Source: Micromonospora sp. Llam0 | GTDB lineage: Bacteria > Actinomycetota > Actinomycetes > Mycobacteriales > Micromonosporaceae | Reading direction: 5' to 3' | NCBI RefSeq assembly: GCF_003751085.1 | Contig: NZ_RJJY01000001.1 | Location: 1,302,001-1,366,000, forward strand | DNA: 64,000 nt | Part shown: piece after piece, positions 62,910 to 64,000 of the stretch | How positions within the stretch are numbered: the first letter of the stretch is position 1 | Layout: each line of letters begins with the position of its first letter | Translations under genes and position numbers: made by a program | The notes under the pieces: generated by a model | What the model was told of the DNA's origin: nothing | What the model saw: only the letters and a program-made list of their open reading frames with translations | Databases searched by the model: none

Positions 62910-64000
62910 ATGAGCAAGCCCAGGCCGATCTCCGGCTTCCCGGAGTGGTCGCCGCCACAGCGGATGATCGAGCAGTACGTGATCGACCGGCTGCGGCACA
63001 CCTTCGAGCTGTACGGGTTCGCGCCGCTGGAGACCCGCGCGGTGGAGCCGTTGGACCAGCTGCTGCGCAAGGGGGAGACCTCGAAGGAGGTCTACCTGCT
63101 GCGCCGGCTGCAGGCCGATCCGGACACGCAGACCGGTGACGACGCCCTCGGGCTGCACTTCGACCTGACCGTGCCGTTCGCCCGCTACGTGCTGGAGAAC
63201 GCCGGCAAGTTGCAGTTCCCGTTCCGCCGCTACCAGATCCAGAAGGTGTGGCGCGGCGAACGGCCGCAGGAAGGCCGCTACCGCGAGTTCCTGCAGGCCG
63301 ACATCGACATCGTCGACCGCGACGAGCTGGCCCCGCACCACGAGGCCGAGCTCCCGTTGATCATCGGTGACGCGCTGGCCAGTCTGCCGATCCCGCCGGT
63401 GCGGATCCAGGTCAACAACCGCAAGGTCTGCGAAGGTTTCTACCGGGGGATCGGGTTGACCGATCCGGACGCCGCGCTGCGGGCGATCGACCGGCTGGAC
63501 CGGTTCGGCCCGCAGCGGGTGGCCGAGCTGCTGATGAGCACGGCCGGCGCCAGTGAGAGCCAGGCGAAGGCCTGTCTGTCGTTGGCGGAGATCTCCGCGC
63601 CGGACGCCTCGATCGACGACGCGGTACGCGGCCTCGGCGTCGAGCACCCGTTGCTCGACGAAGGGCTGGCAGAGCTGGTCGCGGTGCTGCAGACCGCCGC
63701 CGCGCACTCGCCCGGCCTGTGCGTCGCCGACCTGCGCATCGCCCGCGGTCTCGACTACTACACCGGCACGGTCTACGAGACCCAACTGCAGGGGTACGAG
63801 CGGTTCGGTTCGATCTGCTCGGGCGGCCGCTACGACGATCTCGCCTCGGCCGGGGCGGACCGGTTCCCGGGCGTGGGCATCTCGATCGGCGTGTCCCGGC
63901 TGCTGGGCCTGCTGTTCGGCGCCGACGCGTTGTCGGTCTCCCGGCCGGTGCCGACCTGTGTGCTGGTGGCGTTGCCGGCCGAGGCCGACCGGCCGGCCGG
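62910..64000 (+). CDS. hisS: Histidine--tRNA ligase (5' part, runs off the window)
   Basis: 363 codons are present and the frame is still open at the window end; the family has about 420-450 residues. Start PRPISGFPEW; motif 2 WRGERPQEGRYREFLQADID; the histidine-binding GLDYYTGTVYE; CSGGRYDDL; motif 3 GISIGVSRL. It charges tRNA-His. ATG 62910 (or the adjoining GTG 62907) after the MBL gene. Missing only the C-terminal anticodon-binding domain. Confidence 0.95.
   Translation, partial: MSKPRPISGFPEWSPPQRMIEQYVIDRLRHTFELYGFAPLETRAVEPLDQLLRKGETSKEVYLLRRLQADPDTQTGDDALGLHFDLTVPFARYVLENAGKLQFPFRRYQIQKVWRGERPQEGRYREFLQADIDIVDRDELAPHHEAELPLIIGDALASLPIPPVRIQVNNRKVCEGFYRGIGLTDPDAALRAIDRLDRFGPQRVAELLMSTAGASESQAKACLSLAEISAPDASIDDAVRGLGVEHPLLDEGLAELVAVLQTAAAHSPGLCVADLRIARGLDYYTGTVYETQLQGYERFGSICSGGRYDDLASAGADRFPGVGISIGVSRLLGLLFGADALSVSRPVPTCVLVALPAEADRPA

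Overview
The window comes from a high-GC actinobacterium, most likely a Micromonosporaceae member (Micromonospora and relatives). The composition is strongly G+C-rich in third codon positions. Many genes start with GTG, and stop/start overlaps of the GTGA or ATGA type are common. A complete phosphatidylinositol-mannoside (PIM) locus is present. The order thrS-HIT-pgsA1-patA-pimA-pdxS-pdxT-yebC-ruvCAB-yajC-secDF-apt-rel-ppiB-MBL-hisS is the core gene order known from mycobacteria and other actinobacteria. Genus assignment is inference.

Region by region. 1-9.3 kb: a stress/accessory cluster, mostly on the minus strand (SRPBCC proteins, a DUF2795-like protein, a YihY/BrkB membrane protein, aldehyde dehydrogenase, a phytoene-dehydrogenase-like FAD enzyme, an M15-like peptidase, a zinc-ribbon protein coupled to a small acidic protein, and an SDR). 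9.4-18.1 kb: a tightly packed plus-strand operon with a full set of nucleotide-heptose synthesis activities (GmhB-type phosphatase fused to a GT9 transferase, GmhA-type isomerase, HldE-type kinase/nucleotidyltransferase), an SDR, two GT4-type glycosyltransferases and a second GT9 enzyme. It ends in a DNA topoisomerase IB whose start overlaps the last sugar gene. 18.1-31.4 kb: scattered genes (TerC, RecQ-like helicase, NagZ-like GH3, PQQ-type sugar dehydrogenase, GNAT, lipoprotein, DUF1206 protein, MscS channel, a holin-X/DUF3618/DUF4235 membrane trio, cold-shock protein, aldo/keto reductase, adenosine-deaminase-family enzyme). 31.6-35.0 kb: a two-component system and a cyclopropane-synthase-like methyltransferase.

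35.2-46.1 kb: the conserved core begins: thrS, HIT, an EF-G paralog on the opposite strand, then pgsA1-patA-pimA for the first steps of PIM lipid synthesis, pdxST for pyridoxal phosphate, and yebC. 46.1-50.6 kb: an accessory island sits between yebC and ruvC. It holds an intact VapBC pair, a second vapB with only a broken vapC stub, a 44-residue membrane protein in AT-richer DNA, an XRE/DUF5753 + DUF397 pair with two divergent uncharacterised genes, and a lipoprotein. 50.6-64 kb: the core resumes with Holliday-junction processing (ruvCAB), Sec translocation (yajC-secD-secF), purine salvage (apt), stringent response (rel), two tandem membrane-anchored cyclophilins (one apparently lacking active-site residues), a glyoxalase-II-like hydrolase, and hisS, which runs off the end.

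The strongest candidates for new biology are the heptose operon in a Gram-positive with its coupled topoisomerase, the island in the yebC-ruvC gap, and several unexplained DNA structures: 8-bp tandem repeats before thrS, perfect palindromes, and a palindrome/SOS-like box before ruvC. No rRNA, tRNA, CRISPR array or insertion sequence was recognised.
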